Of a DNA stretch of 64,000 bases, positions 32,798 through 43,356 are shown piece after piece. Positions within the stretch are counted from its first letter, which is position 1. Each line of letters opens with the position of its first letter. The stretch is from CAYNND01 sp964398775 (lineage in GTDB: Bacteria > Patescibacteriota > Minisyncoccia > Phycocordibacterales > UBA2100). The notes beneath the pieces were generated by a model, which saw only the letters and a program-made list of their open reading frames with translations, searched no databases and was not told where the DNA came from. The stretch lies in NCBI GenBank assembly GCA_964398775.1, contig CAYNND010000006.1:5869-69868 (forward strand), read 5' to 3'. A program made the translations under genes and the position numbers.

Positions 32798-34462
32798 ATG
32801 TCTATCCGTTCTCGCATAGAGACTGCACTCAAAGAAAAGGTTGCTGCACTTGGGTTTCTTGATGTGACAATTACACTCACACACCCAGATGTACTCGCAT
32901 ACGGTGATTTTGCTACATCTATCGCGCTTGCGCTCAGTAAGCAGGCAGGCAAACCACCGCGTGCTGTTGCAGAAGACATTGTACGCGACCTTACAGTAGA
33001 TGGTGTTGTGCGTATTGAAATTGCAGGCCCTGGGTTTATAAATTTCCACTTGAGTCCTGACTTTTTCGCCGCGTCACTTAATGAGATATCTACTGCGGCT
33101 GTGTGGGGGAGTACTCAAGCGACTGAGAAAAAAGAGATTGTTGTTGAATACACTGACCCGAATCCATTCAAGGCATTTCATATCGGGCACTTGATGAGTA
33201 ATGCAATCGGCGAATCAATCGCACGCCTGTTTGAGAGTCAGGGCGTGACTGTCTATCGAGCAAACTACCAAGGTGATGTCGGTATACACATTGCCTGTGC
33301 ATTGTGGGGTATCAAACAGCTCGGTATTGATGCAGGTAACGGCGCTGAGCTCGGGCGCGCGTACAGTCACGGTGCGACAGCATACAAGAATGATCCGGCG
33401 GCAAAAGAAGAAATCAATGCAATAAACAAAATTGTCTACGATAAGACTGACGAAACACTTAATGAACAATATCGTATCGGAAGACAGGCATCACTCGACC
33501 TCTTTGAGAAACTCTACGCGCTCCTAGGTACAAAATTCAATCGCTATTTCTTTGAGTCAGAGCTTGCAGAACATGGAAAGGAGATAGTACTTGCGCATCC
33601 ACATGTATTTGAAGATTCAGATGGTGCAAAAGTGTACAAGGGTGAAAAAGTCGGGTTACATACGAGAGTGTTTTTAAGCGCAAAAGGTTTGCCAATCTAT
33701 GAGACCAAAGAGCTTGCGCTTGCATATGAAAAACAAAAGTATTTTCCAAACGCCGAGACCTTTTATGTCGTAACTGCAAACGAAATCACTGAATACTATA
33801 AAGTGGTCATCGCAGCAATGAAAGAGATAGACCCAGTGATAGCAGCAAAGATGCACCATGTACCGCATGGCATGATGCGACTCCCTGACGGGAAAATGTC
33901 CTCACGCACTGGGAACGTCATTACTGGTGAGTCATTGCTAGCTGATTTGATAGAGGCGGCAAAGGCGCGTGCGGCGGAGTCGCGCGCGGAAAACCCCCAG
34001 CAGCTTGCTGAAGAAATCGCCGTAGCGGCGATTAAGTTTCAAGTACTCAGACAGGGAACAGGGAAAGATATTATTTTTGAGCAAGAAAAAGCACTTTCTC
34101 TTGAAGGTGATTCCGGTCCATATATTCAGTACGCACACGCGCGGTGCACTTCAATCCTCCATAAAGGGAAAGAAGCTGGATTTCTCCCTGCTGCAACAGT
34201 ACATACTGACTTGAGTGATTTAGAGCGCACACTCTATCGATTCCCCGATGTAGTAGCGCGAGCAGCAGAGAACCTTGAGCCGCACCATGTTGCTCATTTT
34301 CTGACACATGTTGCAGGGCTCTTCAACAGTTGGTACGCACAAGTGCAAGTGCTCGATGACAGTGATGCGGTCCCACATAAACTTGCGATAGTGAGAGCGG
34401 TGCAACAGACACTCGCACAAGGGCTCCATTTCCTTGGTATAAAAGCACCTGCTCAGATGTAA
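32798..34462 (+). CDS. argS: Arginyl-tRNA synthetase
   Basis: 554 residues from ATG 32798. N-terminal Add1 domain; class I signature FHIGH (128-131) and KMSSR (366-370), with the C-terminal anticodon-binding DALR domain ending ALHFLG-like (GLHFLGIKAP). Its stop codon abuts the stop of the convergent gene. Confidence 0.97.
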   Translation: MSIRSRIETALKEKVAALGFLDVTITLTHPDVLAYGDFATSIALALSKQAGKPPRAVAEDIVRDLTVDGVVRIEIAGPGFINFHLSPDFFAASLNEISTAAVWGSTQATEKKEIVVEYTDPNPFKAFHIGHLMSNAIGESIARLFESQGVTVYRANYQGDVGIHIACALWGIKQLGIDAGNGAELGRAYSHGATAYKNDPAAKEEINAINKIVYDKTDETLNEQYRIGRQASLDLFEKLYALLGTKFNRYFFESELAEHGKEIVLAHPHVFEDSDGAKVYKGEKVGLHTRVFLSAKGLPIYETKELALAYEKQKYFPNAETFYVVTANEITEYYKVVIAAMKEIDPVIAAKMHHVPHGMMRLPDGKMSSRTGNVITGESLLADLIEAAKARAAESRAENPQQLAEEIAVAAIKFQVLRQGTGKDIIFEQEKALSLEGDSGPYIQYAHARCTSILHKGKEAGFLPAATVHTDLSDLERTLYRFPDVVARAAENLEPHHVAHFLTHVAGLFNSWYAQVQVLDDSDAVPHKLAIVRAVQQTLAQGLHFLGIKAPAQM

Positions 34463-35425
34463 TTATGCGTACTTCGCTGCCGCGTGTGATGCACAGGCAC
34501 GTATCATATCTTTAAGGAGTGGATGGTAAAACATTGGGCATCCAACTCTGAGCTCAAGCGTGTTGTTTTTGCCCACAGCTTTGACAATGTCTAGATGGTT
34601 CTGTGTTGCAGTTATCTGTCGTGTCACAAACAGATGACCTTCTGCATCTGTGCATAGGACAAGTGGGGATGGTTCAGAAATTATCGATTGTGTGGCACTA
34701 TTGTAGAGCGACTCGACAGCTTGCGCGTGTGAGGCAAGAGGAAGCAAGTTGTTTAAGAGTGTGTACTCAATGATTTCCTTTTTCCGCGCGAATAGTTCTG
34801 GAGTTTCATTTGCAAACTGAACAGCGGCTTCGGTAAATGCGTCGACATGGTCAGCAAACGCCGCAAGTGCGCCTTTTGTTGTCATTAACATGGGGAGGCT
34901 TGTGAGGGCAGACTCTTTCGCAGAAAATTGGAGCACTGTTCGCAGGAGTGTCTCAGTGTCATGACTGTTTAAGGCGTTTCCACTTCGCACAGCTTCATTG
35001 AAACTGAGCATGCATGCGCGGATGCTGCGCTGATATGATTGCGGTAGTTTCTGTAGTGCCGCATCAAACTCAGCAGTGCTCAGACCTTTTCCCGAATAGG
35101 GTGCTCCAAAGATGACTGAAAGCGATGCATCGCCATGAGGGATGCCGTGCTGCTCTATATAGGCAAGCGCTGCCGCAGCGCGCTCTTTATACACAATACT
35201 ATAAAAGGTGAACATGCATACATATGCACGTTGCTTTGGGTTCAGTGCGTGGAAGTCTTCATTACCAAGGAGCACGACAATGTCTGTATGTGGCTCGGGT
35301 GTGTTTTTCAGTGCCTTTGTTACTGAGCCGATGAGGGAGAGTGTCCGTGCGTCGATGGTTGCTGCACGTCCAATCTGCTCGAGATGCGTTTTTGGGTCAT
35401 GAAATGGGCATGCGCGTTCATCCAT
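34463..35425 (-). CDS. Cytoplasmic protein of unknown function
   Basis: 320 residues, mostly helical, no signal or membrane segment. N-terminal Cys/His stretch MDERACPFHDPKTHLEQIG and a C-terminal beta-rich ~90 residues with LVLCTDAEGHLFVTRQ. I do not recognise a family. TACTAT ends 7 bases before its ATG and is preceded by an extended TGG, predicting a leaderless mRNA. Ends exactly against argS. Confidence 0.7.
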   Translation of the reverse strand: MDERACPFHDPKTHLEQIGRAATIDARTLSLIGSVTKALKNTPEPHTDIVVLLGNEDFHALNPKQRAYVCMFTFYSIVYKERAAAALAYIEQHGIPHGDASLSVIFGAPYSGKGLSTAEFDAALQKLPQSYQRSIRACMLSFNEAVRSGNALNSHDTETLLRTVLQFSAKESALTSLPMLMTTKGALAAFADHVDAFTEAAVQFANETPELFARKKEIIEYTLLNNLLPLASHAQAVESLYNSATQSIISEPSPLVLCTDAEGHLFVTRQITATQNHLDIVKAVGKNNTLELRVGCPMFYHPLLKDMIRACASHAAAKYA

Positions 35426-35528
35426 ACACTTAATAGTACCAGAGAAAATAATTGATACAGGTGCATGGCTTCATTGCGGCTGTCCGTGCACGCGCTACAC
35501 TGTTAGTATTATTGCTAGCACGTATATT

Positions 35529-38500
35529 ATGAAAAAAGCGCTCGTATTAGTTATTTCACTGCTCACTATTACCTCATCAGCAGATGCGCTGCGTGTACGC
35601 CCGCAGACAGATGATATTCCTGACACAGGGAATGCATTGTACTGCCCGCAACTCTCTCAAACATTGAAACGAGGAATGCGTGACGCCTCCACCTACCCAG
35701 CAGGGCAGGTTTCAGAACTTCAAAACTTTCTTGCAGACTATTTTGAACTAAACGAGCAAGACGTAATCTCAGGCTTCTTTGGAAGAAACACACAGCGATA
35801 CGTCATGAATTTTCAGCAAAAGTACGGACTTCCGGCGTACGGAATCGCTGGAACACTCACGCGGATGAAAATCGCTGAGATATGTACAAGTCAAACAGTA
35901 CAACCTCCTGTATGCAATAACTACCCCAAGCCTACCTGTGGTCCGAATCAAAAATTGCTTGAAGAATGGAATGATTATCGTGGATGTCCAACGGTTGGTC
36001 GCTGTGTAGATGTAGTAAATCTCGGTCAACCAAACGTGAGTATTTCAACACCCCGAACATCGTACATTACTGGCGAACCAGTCCTTGTCACAACAAAAGC
36101 GACACGCACTCTCGGGAATGATTACGGTGCTGCAACTCCTGCAGAAGGATACAAAGTACTTGTCACTGTAACGTATCCAGAAGGTGCATTCATTACAAAC
36201 TTCAACCCAACATATAACGCAAGTACAGGGTACTGGGAAGGCAGTTATGTTCCAAGCTATAACGGTGGTGCACACGTGATTCGAACTGAGTTGTACTGTA
36301 CAAACAAATCATTACCGTGCGGTAGCTATATTGGTGTAACGACTGACCAAGTCATTACTTCTGCAAAGACGACAATTTCTGTCACGCAGGCAAGCTCAGT
36401 TCCGACATGTACAATAAGTACTGATAAATCATCCTACCAGCTCAATGACACAATAACGTTTTCATGGACTTCTACAGGTGCTTCGTACGCGCAATTCCTC
36501 TCCGATACTTCTGGGAAAGATGCTTTACAAGTACCTGGCGACAAGCTGCCAGCACAAGGTTCACAGCAAATACGCGCAACTGTCTATGGTAATCCATACG
36601 TGACATTAAAAGTTGTCGGACCAGAAGGTCAGAGTGCGCTTTGCCAAAAAACAGTCTCTGTTACATATACCAACTCTGGACCACTGACAGTACAGGCATC
36701 ACTTGCAGATCCAAAAGGTCTTGGACGTGAATCATTTCCATTTGGTGAACAACTTGTTATAAAATGGAATGTATCAGACCCGAGCGATGTTGAGACTGCA
36801 GGATGGGGGATATACGGAAAATCAGAAACAAGCATTGAGCTTCACCCCGTAGATAATCCAACAGCTGCGAGTACCCGTGTTATACGTGTAGCTGAGACGG
36901 GCGTATTCCCACACACATTCACCTGGAACGTCACACAAGAAGGACTCTTTGGTGACCGAGTCGCACCGGGGCGCTACTATATTTATGTAAATGTACCTTC
37001 AAAGAAACAGAGAGGGTATGTAGTAGGTGTGGCTGGTCCAATAGGAATAGGAGGTACGACAGCTTCAAATGGTATTACTGTCACCGCACCAAATGGTGGT
37101 GAGCAGTGGCAGCTCGGTAGTACAAACTCAATCACCTGGTCACCGTATAGTTACAATCCCGACGTCAATCCCTCAAGGGATGTGAAGGCATACTTAGAGC
37201 AGAAAGACGCGTACGGTAATTTTGTCACCGTCGGGCGCATCACAGATTCGGGCAAGGCGTCAATTCATTGGAACGGGTACCTTGAAGATGACGTCGCACA
37301 GGGGTATGTAAATCACAGGATGGCGAGACCAGGCAGTGGATACTATATCCGCGTTGTAAATAAAGTGACTGGAGCCTCTGACAGAAGTGACAATCCGTTC
37401 AGTATCATGCCGCAAGGGAGCATAAAAGTGTCTGTAGAGATGCTGAGCTACCCTCCAGGCTCGCGAGTAGTATATGACCCGCAGTTCCATGAAGATGCAC
37501 GCAATGTTGTAGAAATTACAGACCAGAAATTGCTGAACTCATTTGGAAATTACACTGTTTCTTGGAGATCAACTGTAGCGGTGGGTACATGTTCTCTGAT
37601 TTACCCTGGAAGAACTATGGCAGCAACTGGAAATACGCTGGATAAAATTGATAATCTTCCAACAAGCGGCACTCAGGCTATCAGTCTCTTTCATGACGGA
37701 AGACAGCCATTCTTCAGTGTGAGTGTTCATTGTGACCATGCGGCAACTGGTTCAGTTCAAGGCTCAAGTATAGGATATGTCTATATTAAGCCAATGTTTA
37801 CTGCGCTCTCAATCACTGAGCCAAACGGTGGTGTTGTCAACGCTGACCAAGAGAGTACTATCAAGTGGACTTCTGCGGGGATTGCGCAGAATTCAATCGC
37901 GCTCTATAAAAATGATCAATGGTATAAGTGGATACTGCGAGATTACCCAGGTGGAAACAGTGGTACTTCATGGACCCCAAGAAACTACATTACTGATGCA
38001 GACATTGCATCAGGGTCAATCTGGAAGATATACATCACGGGGCAACGTTCAGATGGCACAGGATACCTTGATGATAAGAGCGATACACCGTTCTCATTTT
38101 CAAGTAGCACGATTCCAGATTCTATATCTCTGACGCAACCTGCTGCCAGCACGTTCTACACGCTCGGTCAGCCGATACCAATCGCGTGGAATATACCGGT
38201 CCCAAATGCACGTCAGAAGACGCAGGTACTAGTGGAGCTGAAAGGAGTCAATACAACAGGAGGTAATGGTGGTGGTATATGGCAAAGCGCTGAAATACAA
38301 ACAACCCCTGGTCAAACAAATGGCTCATACGCGTGGCAGACTGGTGGTTATGGAGGGCTCAATGCTACAGGAACATACGCAGTAACTGTGTACTGGGTTG
38401 ACTGTGAACCGCAAGGTTGTACGTATAACTATGACCAACAAGGAGGTCTTGGTAGGAGACGTTATGCTCAGTCAAATCCTGTATACATCACTATCAATCC

Positions 38501-38612
38501 TGCCGTGAGCCAAGGGAATGCAGGAAGTAGCGCAGGTGGCGTTTCAGGAAGTACAGTAAATCCGTATGACCTGCTCTGGTCATTTAGTCCGGTGCGCATA
38601 TTTGGTAATTAA
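35529..38612 (+). CDS. Large secreted protein: PG-binding domain plus Ig/Kre9-like repeats
   Basis: 1027 residues. Signal peptide (~1-21). Peptidoglycan_binding_1-like domain (~40-120) with VSELQNFLADYFELNEQDVI and FQQKYGLPAYGIAGTLTR. A Cys-containing spacer (PPVCNNYPKPTCGPNQK) and several beta domains follow. Kre9/Knh1-type domains open with ITVTAPNGGEQWQLGSTNSI (~512), LSITEPNGGVV and ISLTQPAASTFY. No C-terminal anchor is visible, so it is probably held to the wall by the PG-binding domain. Likely a surface or adhesive protein. Confidence 0.88.
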   Translation: MKKALVLVISLLTITSSADALRVRPQTDDIPDTGNALYCPQLSQTLKRGMRDASTYPAGQVSELQNFLADYFELNEQDVISGFFGRNTQRYVMNFQQKYGLPAYGIAGTLTRMKIAEICTSQTVQPPVCNNYPKPTCGPNQKLLEEWNDYRGCPTVGRCVDVVNLGQPNVSISTPRTSYITGEPVLVTTKATRTLGNDYGAATPAEGYKVLVTVTYPEGAFITNFNPTYNASTGYWEGSYVPSYNGGAHVIRTELYCTNKSLPCGSYIGVTTDQVITSAKTTISVTQASSVPTCTISTDKSSYQLNDTITFSWTSTGASYAQFLSDTSGKDALQVPGDKLPAQGSQQIRATVYGNPYVTLKVVGPEGQSALCQKTVSVTYTNSGPLTVQASLADPKGLGRESFPFGEQLVIKWNVSDPSDVETAGWGIYGKSETSIELHPVDNPTAASTRVIRVAETGVFPHTFTWNVTQEGLFGDRVAPGRYYIYVNVPSKKQRGYVVGVAGPIGIGGTTASNGITVTAPNGGEQWQLGSTNSITWSPYSYNPDVNPSRDVKAYLEQKDAYGNFVTVGRITDSGKASIHWNGYLEDDVAQGYVNHRMARPGSGYYIRVVNKVTGASDRSDNPFSIMPQGSIKVSVEMLSYPPGSRVVYDPQFHEDARNVVEITDQKLLNSFGNYTVSWRSTVAVGTCSLIYPGRTMAATGNTLDKIDNLPTSGTQAISLFHDGRQPFFSVSVHCDHAATGSVQGSSIGYVYIKPMFTALSITEPNGGVVNADQESTIKWTSAGIAQNSIALYKNDQWYKWILRDYPGGNSGTSWTPRNYITDADIASGSIWKIYITGQRSDGTGYLDDKSDTPFSFSSSTIPDSISLTQPAASTFYTLGQPIPIAWNIPVPNARQKTQVLVELKGVNTTGGNGGGIWQSAEIQTTPGQTNGSYAWQTGGYGGLNATGTYAVTVYWVDCEPQGCTYNYDQQGGLGRRRYAQSNPVYITINPAVSQGNAGSSAGGVSGSTVNPYDLLWSFSPVRIFGN

Positions 38613-38615
38613 GAC

Positions 38616-38640
38616 GACAACCCCCGAACGGGGGTTGTTT
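38616..38640 (+). terminator. Intrinsic terminator
   Basis: ACAACCCCCG / GGGGGTTGT hairpin followed by TTTC, after the large secreted protein. Confidence 0.82.
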
Positions 38641-38689
38641 CGTGATGGGGGTGCACCAATGTCCATTTTTTGCTACTATCCGTAGCATT

Positions 38690-41626
38690 ATGGCAGATAC
38701 AAAGCCCCAACAAGCGGCAAAAGATATAGCTCCTGTTAAAAGCGAGACAGCACTTCGAGAAGAAGCACTCGTGCAGTACTGGAAGGAGCACAACATCTTT
38801 GAACGTTCTATTGAGAAGAAGGCACCGAAGGGAGACTTCGTCTTTTATGATGGACCACCGTTTGCAACAGGGCTGCCGCACATGGGGCACTTGCTTGCCT
38901 CATCATATAAAGATGCTGTTGGTCGCTACAAGACGATGCAAGGCTATCGTGTGCCGCGCCGATGGGGGTGGGACTGTCATGGACTTCCAGTTGAATCACT
39001 TGTTGAGAAAAAACTTGGACTGAAAACAAAAAAAGATATTGAGGTGCTTGGTGTTGAGAAGTTCAACGCAGAAGCGCGTGCATCCGTGACGCAGTTCGTC
39101 TCTGACTGGGAATGGTATGTAGACCGTATCGGCCGCTGGGTAGATTTCAAAAATTCATACAAAACAATGGACAACTCCTATATGGAGTCTGTCTGGTGGG
39201 CACTCAAGCGCTTGCATGAGAAGAAGCTGTTATATGAAGGTAACCGCGTCTTGATGTACTGTACGCATTGTGAGACGCCGCTCGCGAAGGCTGAGATTCA
39301 GATGGATAACACATATAAAGATGTCATCGATGAAGCGGTAACTGTGAAGTTCAAGGTAAAAGAGCCGACAAAACATGGGCTTCCGGAAAACACATACATC
39401 CTCGCATGGACGACGACGCCGTGGACTTTGCCAGGGAACGTGGGATTGGCAGTCGGGGCTGAGATTGAATATGTTGTCGTGAAACAAGGTGCAGAACAAT
39501 TTGTACTTGCAAAAGAGCTTCTAGAAAAGGTGCTTGGTAGTGATACTGCAATTACCGCTACCATAAAAGGTTCTGACCTTGTCGGCATCAAATACGAACC
39601 ACTCTACACAGTCGCGGCAGTTGAGGCGCACACAGGAAAGAAGCATGAAGTACTCGCAGCTGATTTCGTCACGACAACTGATGGTACAGGAGTCGTGCAC
39701 ACTGCTGTTATGTACGGTGAAGACGACTACAATCTCGGAAAAAAGGAAGGACTACCAATGGTACAGCTCCTCACACAAAACGGTCACTACAACGAGAAAG
39801 CACCTGAGCTTGTGCGTGACATGTTTTACAAAAAAGGAGGACGATACGTGCTTGAAGATTTGGAGAAGCGAGCGCTCGTGTTTAAAAAAGAAAACTATAA
39901 CCACAGCTACCCACACTGCTATCGCTGCGGCACGGCACTCATCTATAACGCTGTCTCTTCATGGTTCTTGGGCATCAATTCAATCCCTGAAGGTGGTACA
40001 AAGACCGTGAAAGAGCGCATGCTTGAAGAGAACAAGGAGATTGGATGGGTACCTGGACACCTCCGCGATGGGCGCTTCAATAACATCCTCGAAGGTGCGC
40101 CTGATTGGACGATTTCTCGAAATCGTTTTTGGGCAACACCGCTTCCAATATGGCGCTGTACTGGATGTTCTGATATTGCTGTCATCGGATCAGTTGAGGA
40201 GCTCAGAACGCGGGCACAACAACCAGTTCCAGAAGGGCAGGATTTGCACCGACCATACGTTGACGCATTCACGCTGACCTGCGAAGGGTGTCATGCAGAA
40301 ATGAAGCGAACCCCTGAAGTGGTGGACTGTTGGGTAGAGTCAGGGTCAATGCCATTTGCAGAACTTTCATATCCACGCGAAAACAAAGACTTGTTCGAGA
40401 AACGTTTTCCTGGAGATTTCATCACCGAGTACATCGCACAGACGCGCACATGGTTCTACTACACACATGCAATGGGCGTGATGGTCTTCGATACAAAAGC
40501 GTTTAAGAATGTGACTTCGACAGGAACAATCCTTGCGGCAGATGGAGAGAAGATGAGTAAGAGTAAGGGTAACTATACAGACCCGAAAATAAATCTCGAC
40601 CTATATGGAGCAGATGCATTGCGCTTCTACCTCATGGGTTCACCGGTGATGCAGGCCGAGGACACCAACTTCCGTGACGACGATTTGAAGGAGACACACA
40701 GTCGTATCATCAACATGCTCTGGAATTCGTACACCTTTTATTCGATGTATGCGAAAGATGTTCCTCAGGGAATTGATGTCACAAAATCACCAAATGTCCT
40801 TGATAGATGGATTCTCTCTCGACTTTCTCAGGTGATTACTGAAGTAACGGTGTCACTTGATGGCTATGAGACGACCCCAGCATGCCGCTCTATCCGCAGT
40901 TTCGTAGAAGACTATTCAACGTGGTATTTGCGCCGCTCACGTGAACGCATCAAGGAAGAAGGGGATGATAAAGCATATGCACTTGCAACGATGCGTACGA
41001 CACTCCTCACGCTTTCAAAAGTGATTGCTCCTGTCATGCCGTTTATTGCTGAGAGTATGTACCAAGGACTGAAAGGAAATGAAGAGAGTGTGCATCTTGA
41101 TGTGTGGCCGCAACCACTCATGACCGTGAGTACAACTCTGCATGATGATATGCAGGCAGCGCGAGTTGTAACTTCAGCAGCGCTCGAGGCACGCTCAGCA
41201 GCGAAGATAAAGGTACGACAACCACTTTCTCGCCTTGTTGTCTCAAGTGAGCATTCACTTGCAAAAAGTTTTGACAAGGAGTCGCTCCTTGAAATCATCG
41301 CATCAGAAGTAAACGTGAAAGAGGTAACAATGGGGGACACAGGCACTGACATGGTTATGCTTGATGTTGTGGTGACAGCTGAACTCCAGGCAGAAGGATT
41401 TCTTCGTGATCTCATCCGCGCCGTGCAAGATTTCCGTAAACAAAAAGGCCTCAACCCAAGTGACCTTCCAACCCTCGCGCTCATGGTGACGGGTGACTCA
41501 AGGGTATTTGTAGAAACGTACCGAGATGAGCTCATTAAGGCAACACACTTGAAGGACATTACATTTGTAGAGACAGCAGAAACGACAGTCACTGCCGGTA
41601 CTTTGTCATTTGGTCTTTCCCTCTAG
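38690..41626 (+). CDS. ileS: Isoleucyl-tRNA synthetase
   Basis: 978 residues from ATG 38690. Class I: PFATGLPHMGHLLASS (HMGH 64-67), editing domain, KMSKS at 621-625, and a C-terminal helical domain. The N-terminal WKEHNIFERS and GWDCHGLPVE place it in the type-2 (eukaryote-like) group, which as a class tends to tolerate mupirocin. An upstream in-frame GTG would fall before the promoter-like TACTAT. Confidence 0.96.
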   Translation: MADTKPQQAAKDIAPVKSETALREEALVQYWKEHNIFERSIEKKAPKGDFVFYDGPPFATGLPHMGHLLASSYKDAVGRYKTMQGYRVPRRWGWDCHGLPVESLVEKKLGLKTKKDIEVLGVEKFNAEARASVTQFVSDWEWYVDRIGRWVDFKNSYKTMDNSYMESVWWALKRLHEKKLLYEGNRVLMYCTHCETPLAKAEIQMDNTYKDVIDEAVTVKFKVKEPTKHGLPENTYILAWTTTPWTLPGNVGLAVGAEIEYVVVKQGAEQFVLAKELLEKVLGSDTAITATIKGSDLVGIKYEPLYTVAAVEAHTGKKHEVLAADFVTTTDGTGVVHTAVMYGEDDYNLGKKEGLPMVQLLTQNGHYNEKAPELVRDMFYKKGGRYVLEDLEKRALVFKKENYNHSYPHCYRCGTALIYNAVSSWFLGINSIPEGGTKTVKERMLEENKEIGWVPGHLRDGRFNNILEGAPDWTISRNRFWATPLPIWRCTGCSDIAVIGSVEELRTRAQQPVPEGQDLHRPYVDAFTLTCEGCHAEMKRTPEVVDCWVESGSMPFAELSYPRENKDLFEKRFPGDFITEYIAQTRTWFYYTHAMGVMVFDTKAFKNVTSTGTILAADGEKMSKSKGNYTDPKINLDLYGADALRFYLMGSPVMQAEDTNFRDDDLKETHSRIINMLWNSYTFYSMYAKDVPQGIDVTKSPNVLDRWILSRLSQVITEVTVSLDGYETTPACRSIRSFVEDYSTWYLRRSRERIKEEGDDKAYALATMRTTLLTLSKVIAPVMPFIAESMYQGLKGNEESVHLDVWPQPLMTVSTTLHDDMQAARVVTSAALEARSAAKIKVRQPLSRLVVSSEHSLAKSFDKESLLEIIASEVNVKEVTMGDTGTDMVMLDVVVTAELQAEGFLRDLIRAVQDFRKQKGLNPSDLPTLALMVTGDSRVFVETYRDELIKATHLKDITFVETAETTVTAGTLSFGLSL

Positions 41627-41627
41627 T

Positions 41628-42110
41628 ATGCATATAGCAACTGAATGGTTCTATAAGCCAGGAGAGAAAGCACCTGCAGTACTGAAACTGTTTCAGCGTG
41701 GGGAGGTGATTCCTGATGTGCGCCGCGCACGTGTTGTATGTTTTTGTAAAGGTAAGCTCGTTCTTGTATATGAATCAAGTAGTGCGGAGTGGAGCTTTCC
41801 TGGTGGAAAAGTGGAAGTGGGTGAAACAGCAGAGCAGGGAGCGACACGTGAAGTCTTTGAAGAGTCAGGGCGTAGTGTGAAGAGTATTACTCCACTTGGA
41901 GTACTTCAGTGCCTCCCGCCGCATGAGGACGTGCAGCGTCTTTGGTTTGCCGCTGAAGTAACAGAAGGTCCACTTGGTGCAATAGACGACCCTGCAGGAG
42001 AAGTTGCAGCTGTCATGGAGTGTGAACCACACGAGGTAAGAAAATACATTCCGTGGCTGCACAGTGTAGAGGACATAGTTTCTGCAGCGGAGCAACTCAC
42101 GCGGCAGTAA
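41628..42110 (+). CDS. Nudix hydrolase
   Basis: 160 residues from ATG 41628, one base after ileS. Complete Nudix box GGKVEVGETAEQGATREVFE then ESG (~48-72). Cleaves a nucleoside diphosphate linked to another group; substrate not predictable. Convergent with the lipase-like gene 3 bases away. Confidence 0.9.
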   Translation: MHIATEWFYKPGEKAPAVLKLFQRGEVIPDVRRARVVCFCKGKLVLVYESSSAEWSFPGGKVEVGETAEQGATREVFEESGRSVKSITPLGVLQCLPPHEDVQRLWFAAEVTEGPLGAIDDPAGEVAAVMECEPHEVRKYIPWLHSVEDIVSAAEQLTRQ

Positions 42111-42113
42111 GTA

Positions 42114-43268
42114 TTATTGTTCATCCTCTGTTGGAGCTTGTTTTTTTGTTGGGGTGATTGTGCAATTTGCTTTTGCGATAACGACTCTGTTGCGGCTACA
42201 TCTGAGCTCGTATGTGGTTTTGCGAGTGGGGTGGATACTTACTGCACCGCGGAGTGCGCCTTTCGTTCTCCAGCGAGCATCAGCAGGTTTTGAGACTGCT
42301 CCTGATTTGGTAGAGCGACCTCCACATGAGAAGTGAATGCGGGTCTGTGAGCAATTCATTTTTGCGATAGTTTCGTCAGTACTCTCACTCCCTGCATTTG
42401 TGCTGCTTTTTGTGTCAGTTACGTCAAATATGTTCTTTTGTTTGGGTTGGTTTCCAGAAGATACGCCAACACCTTTTGTTGTCGGATTTCCACTTTGTTC
42501 TGAAGGTTGTGTTCCTGTCTGTGCTGTGGCCGGTGCTGTTTGAGGGGTATTCGTATTTCCGAATGAACTAGGTTGTTGCTGTGTTGCAAGTGGTGCAGGT
42601 GCTACGCCTGGCGTGCAGTTATATTTTCCGGAGGATGGATCGTACGAGCACTGCGCGCTGCCACTGTACGTGCACTGTGGGGCACAGCCGACGAATGGCA
42701 TGTGCTGCTCAATTTTATTATCGATGCCGAAATGATCTAAGTTCGGGTAGCGAACATTCGTAATCGGTGATGAGCCGCGAAGGTTTACTCCGGCATAACT
42801 TCCTGAGTTAGAAAAGAGTCCGACAGCTTGCACGACGTTACCAGGTACGGTCCCGGCAGAGCCAGCACTCGGGTCAGCGACAACAAGTGCGCTCACGCGG
42901 ACATTTTGACCTGCAAGTTGGCGTGTCAGCTGTATGGCGCGGTTTGCTCCTGCAGAGTGTCCGACGATAGCTATCGTTGCGTTCGGATTTTGTGCACGAC
43001 GCTGCATGATGTATTGGTATGCTTCACTGACTTGTGTGTGTTCATATACTGCGCCTCCGAATTTCTGTATAGCGCTATCGACACCATCAGATGGATTTCT
43101 ACCGCCAGTGACTGAACGAAGCCCACGAAAGCCAACCATAATGTCCACTTTTTGCTGTCCCTGCGCATCGTTCGCACTTTCTGTTGCGTACGGGTATGTA
43201 GAAAATGCGATGCCGCACAGAGCGAGTACGCCCAGAAATACGCATGCCCGCACTCTCCTAGAAGTCAT
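42114..43268 (-). CDS. Secreted lipase/esterase-like alpha/beta hydrolase
   Basis: 384 residues from ATG 43268; an upstream ATG gives a poor, hydrophilic N-terminus. Signal peptide (~1-28). Hydrolase part (~40-210) with ATIAIVGHSAGANRAIQLTR (Ser105), a candidate Asp in VVADPSAG and a candidate His in PNLDHFGID. Then a Cys-rich, Gln/Thr/Pro linker and a C-terminal Ig-like Cys-pair domain (~310-375). Probably secreted with a surface-attachment domain; substrate unknown. Confidence 0.82.
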   Translation of the reverse strand: MTSRRVRACVFLGVLALCGIAFSTYPYATESANDAQGQQKVDIMVGFRGLRSVTGGRNPSDGVDSAIQKFGGAVYEHTQVSEAYQYIMQRRAQNPNATIAIVGHSAGANRAIQLTRQLAGQNVRVSALVVADPSAGSAGTVPGNVVQAVGLFSNSGSYAGVNLRGSSPITNVRYPNLDHFGIDNKIEQHMPFVGCAPQCTYSGSAQCSYDPSSGKYNCTPGVAPAPLATQQQPSSFGNTNTPQTAPATAQTGTQPSEQSGNPTTKGVGVSSGNQPKQKNIFDVTDTKSSTNAGSESTDETIAKMNCSQTRIHFSCGGRSTKSGAVSKPADARWRTKGALRGAVSIHPTRKTTYELRCSRNRVVIAKANCTITPTKKQAPTEDEQ

Positions 43269-43347
43269 ATCTATAAGACTATCGTGGTCTGCGCATATTG
43301 ATAGTATGTTATGCACAAAAAGTCTTACTCAGTTTCAGCGCTGTTTT

Positions 43348-43356
43348 TGGTATACT
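43348..43356 (+). promoter_or_regulatory. Extended -10 promoter of recO
   Basis: TGG plus TATACT (43351-43356) makes an extended -10. It touches the ATG at 43357, so the mRNA probably starts near 43363, where an in-frame GTG could be the actual leaderless start (VAYHTYTTRSY). Confidence 0.55.

Noticed and set aside
42934..43356. A 141-residue N-terminal extension of RecO
   Set aside because: It overlaps the divergent hydrolase gene and lies upstream of the recO -10 box; RecO homology begins at about 43370.
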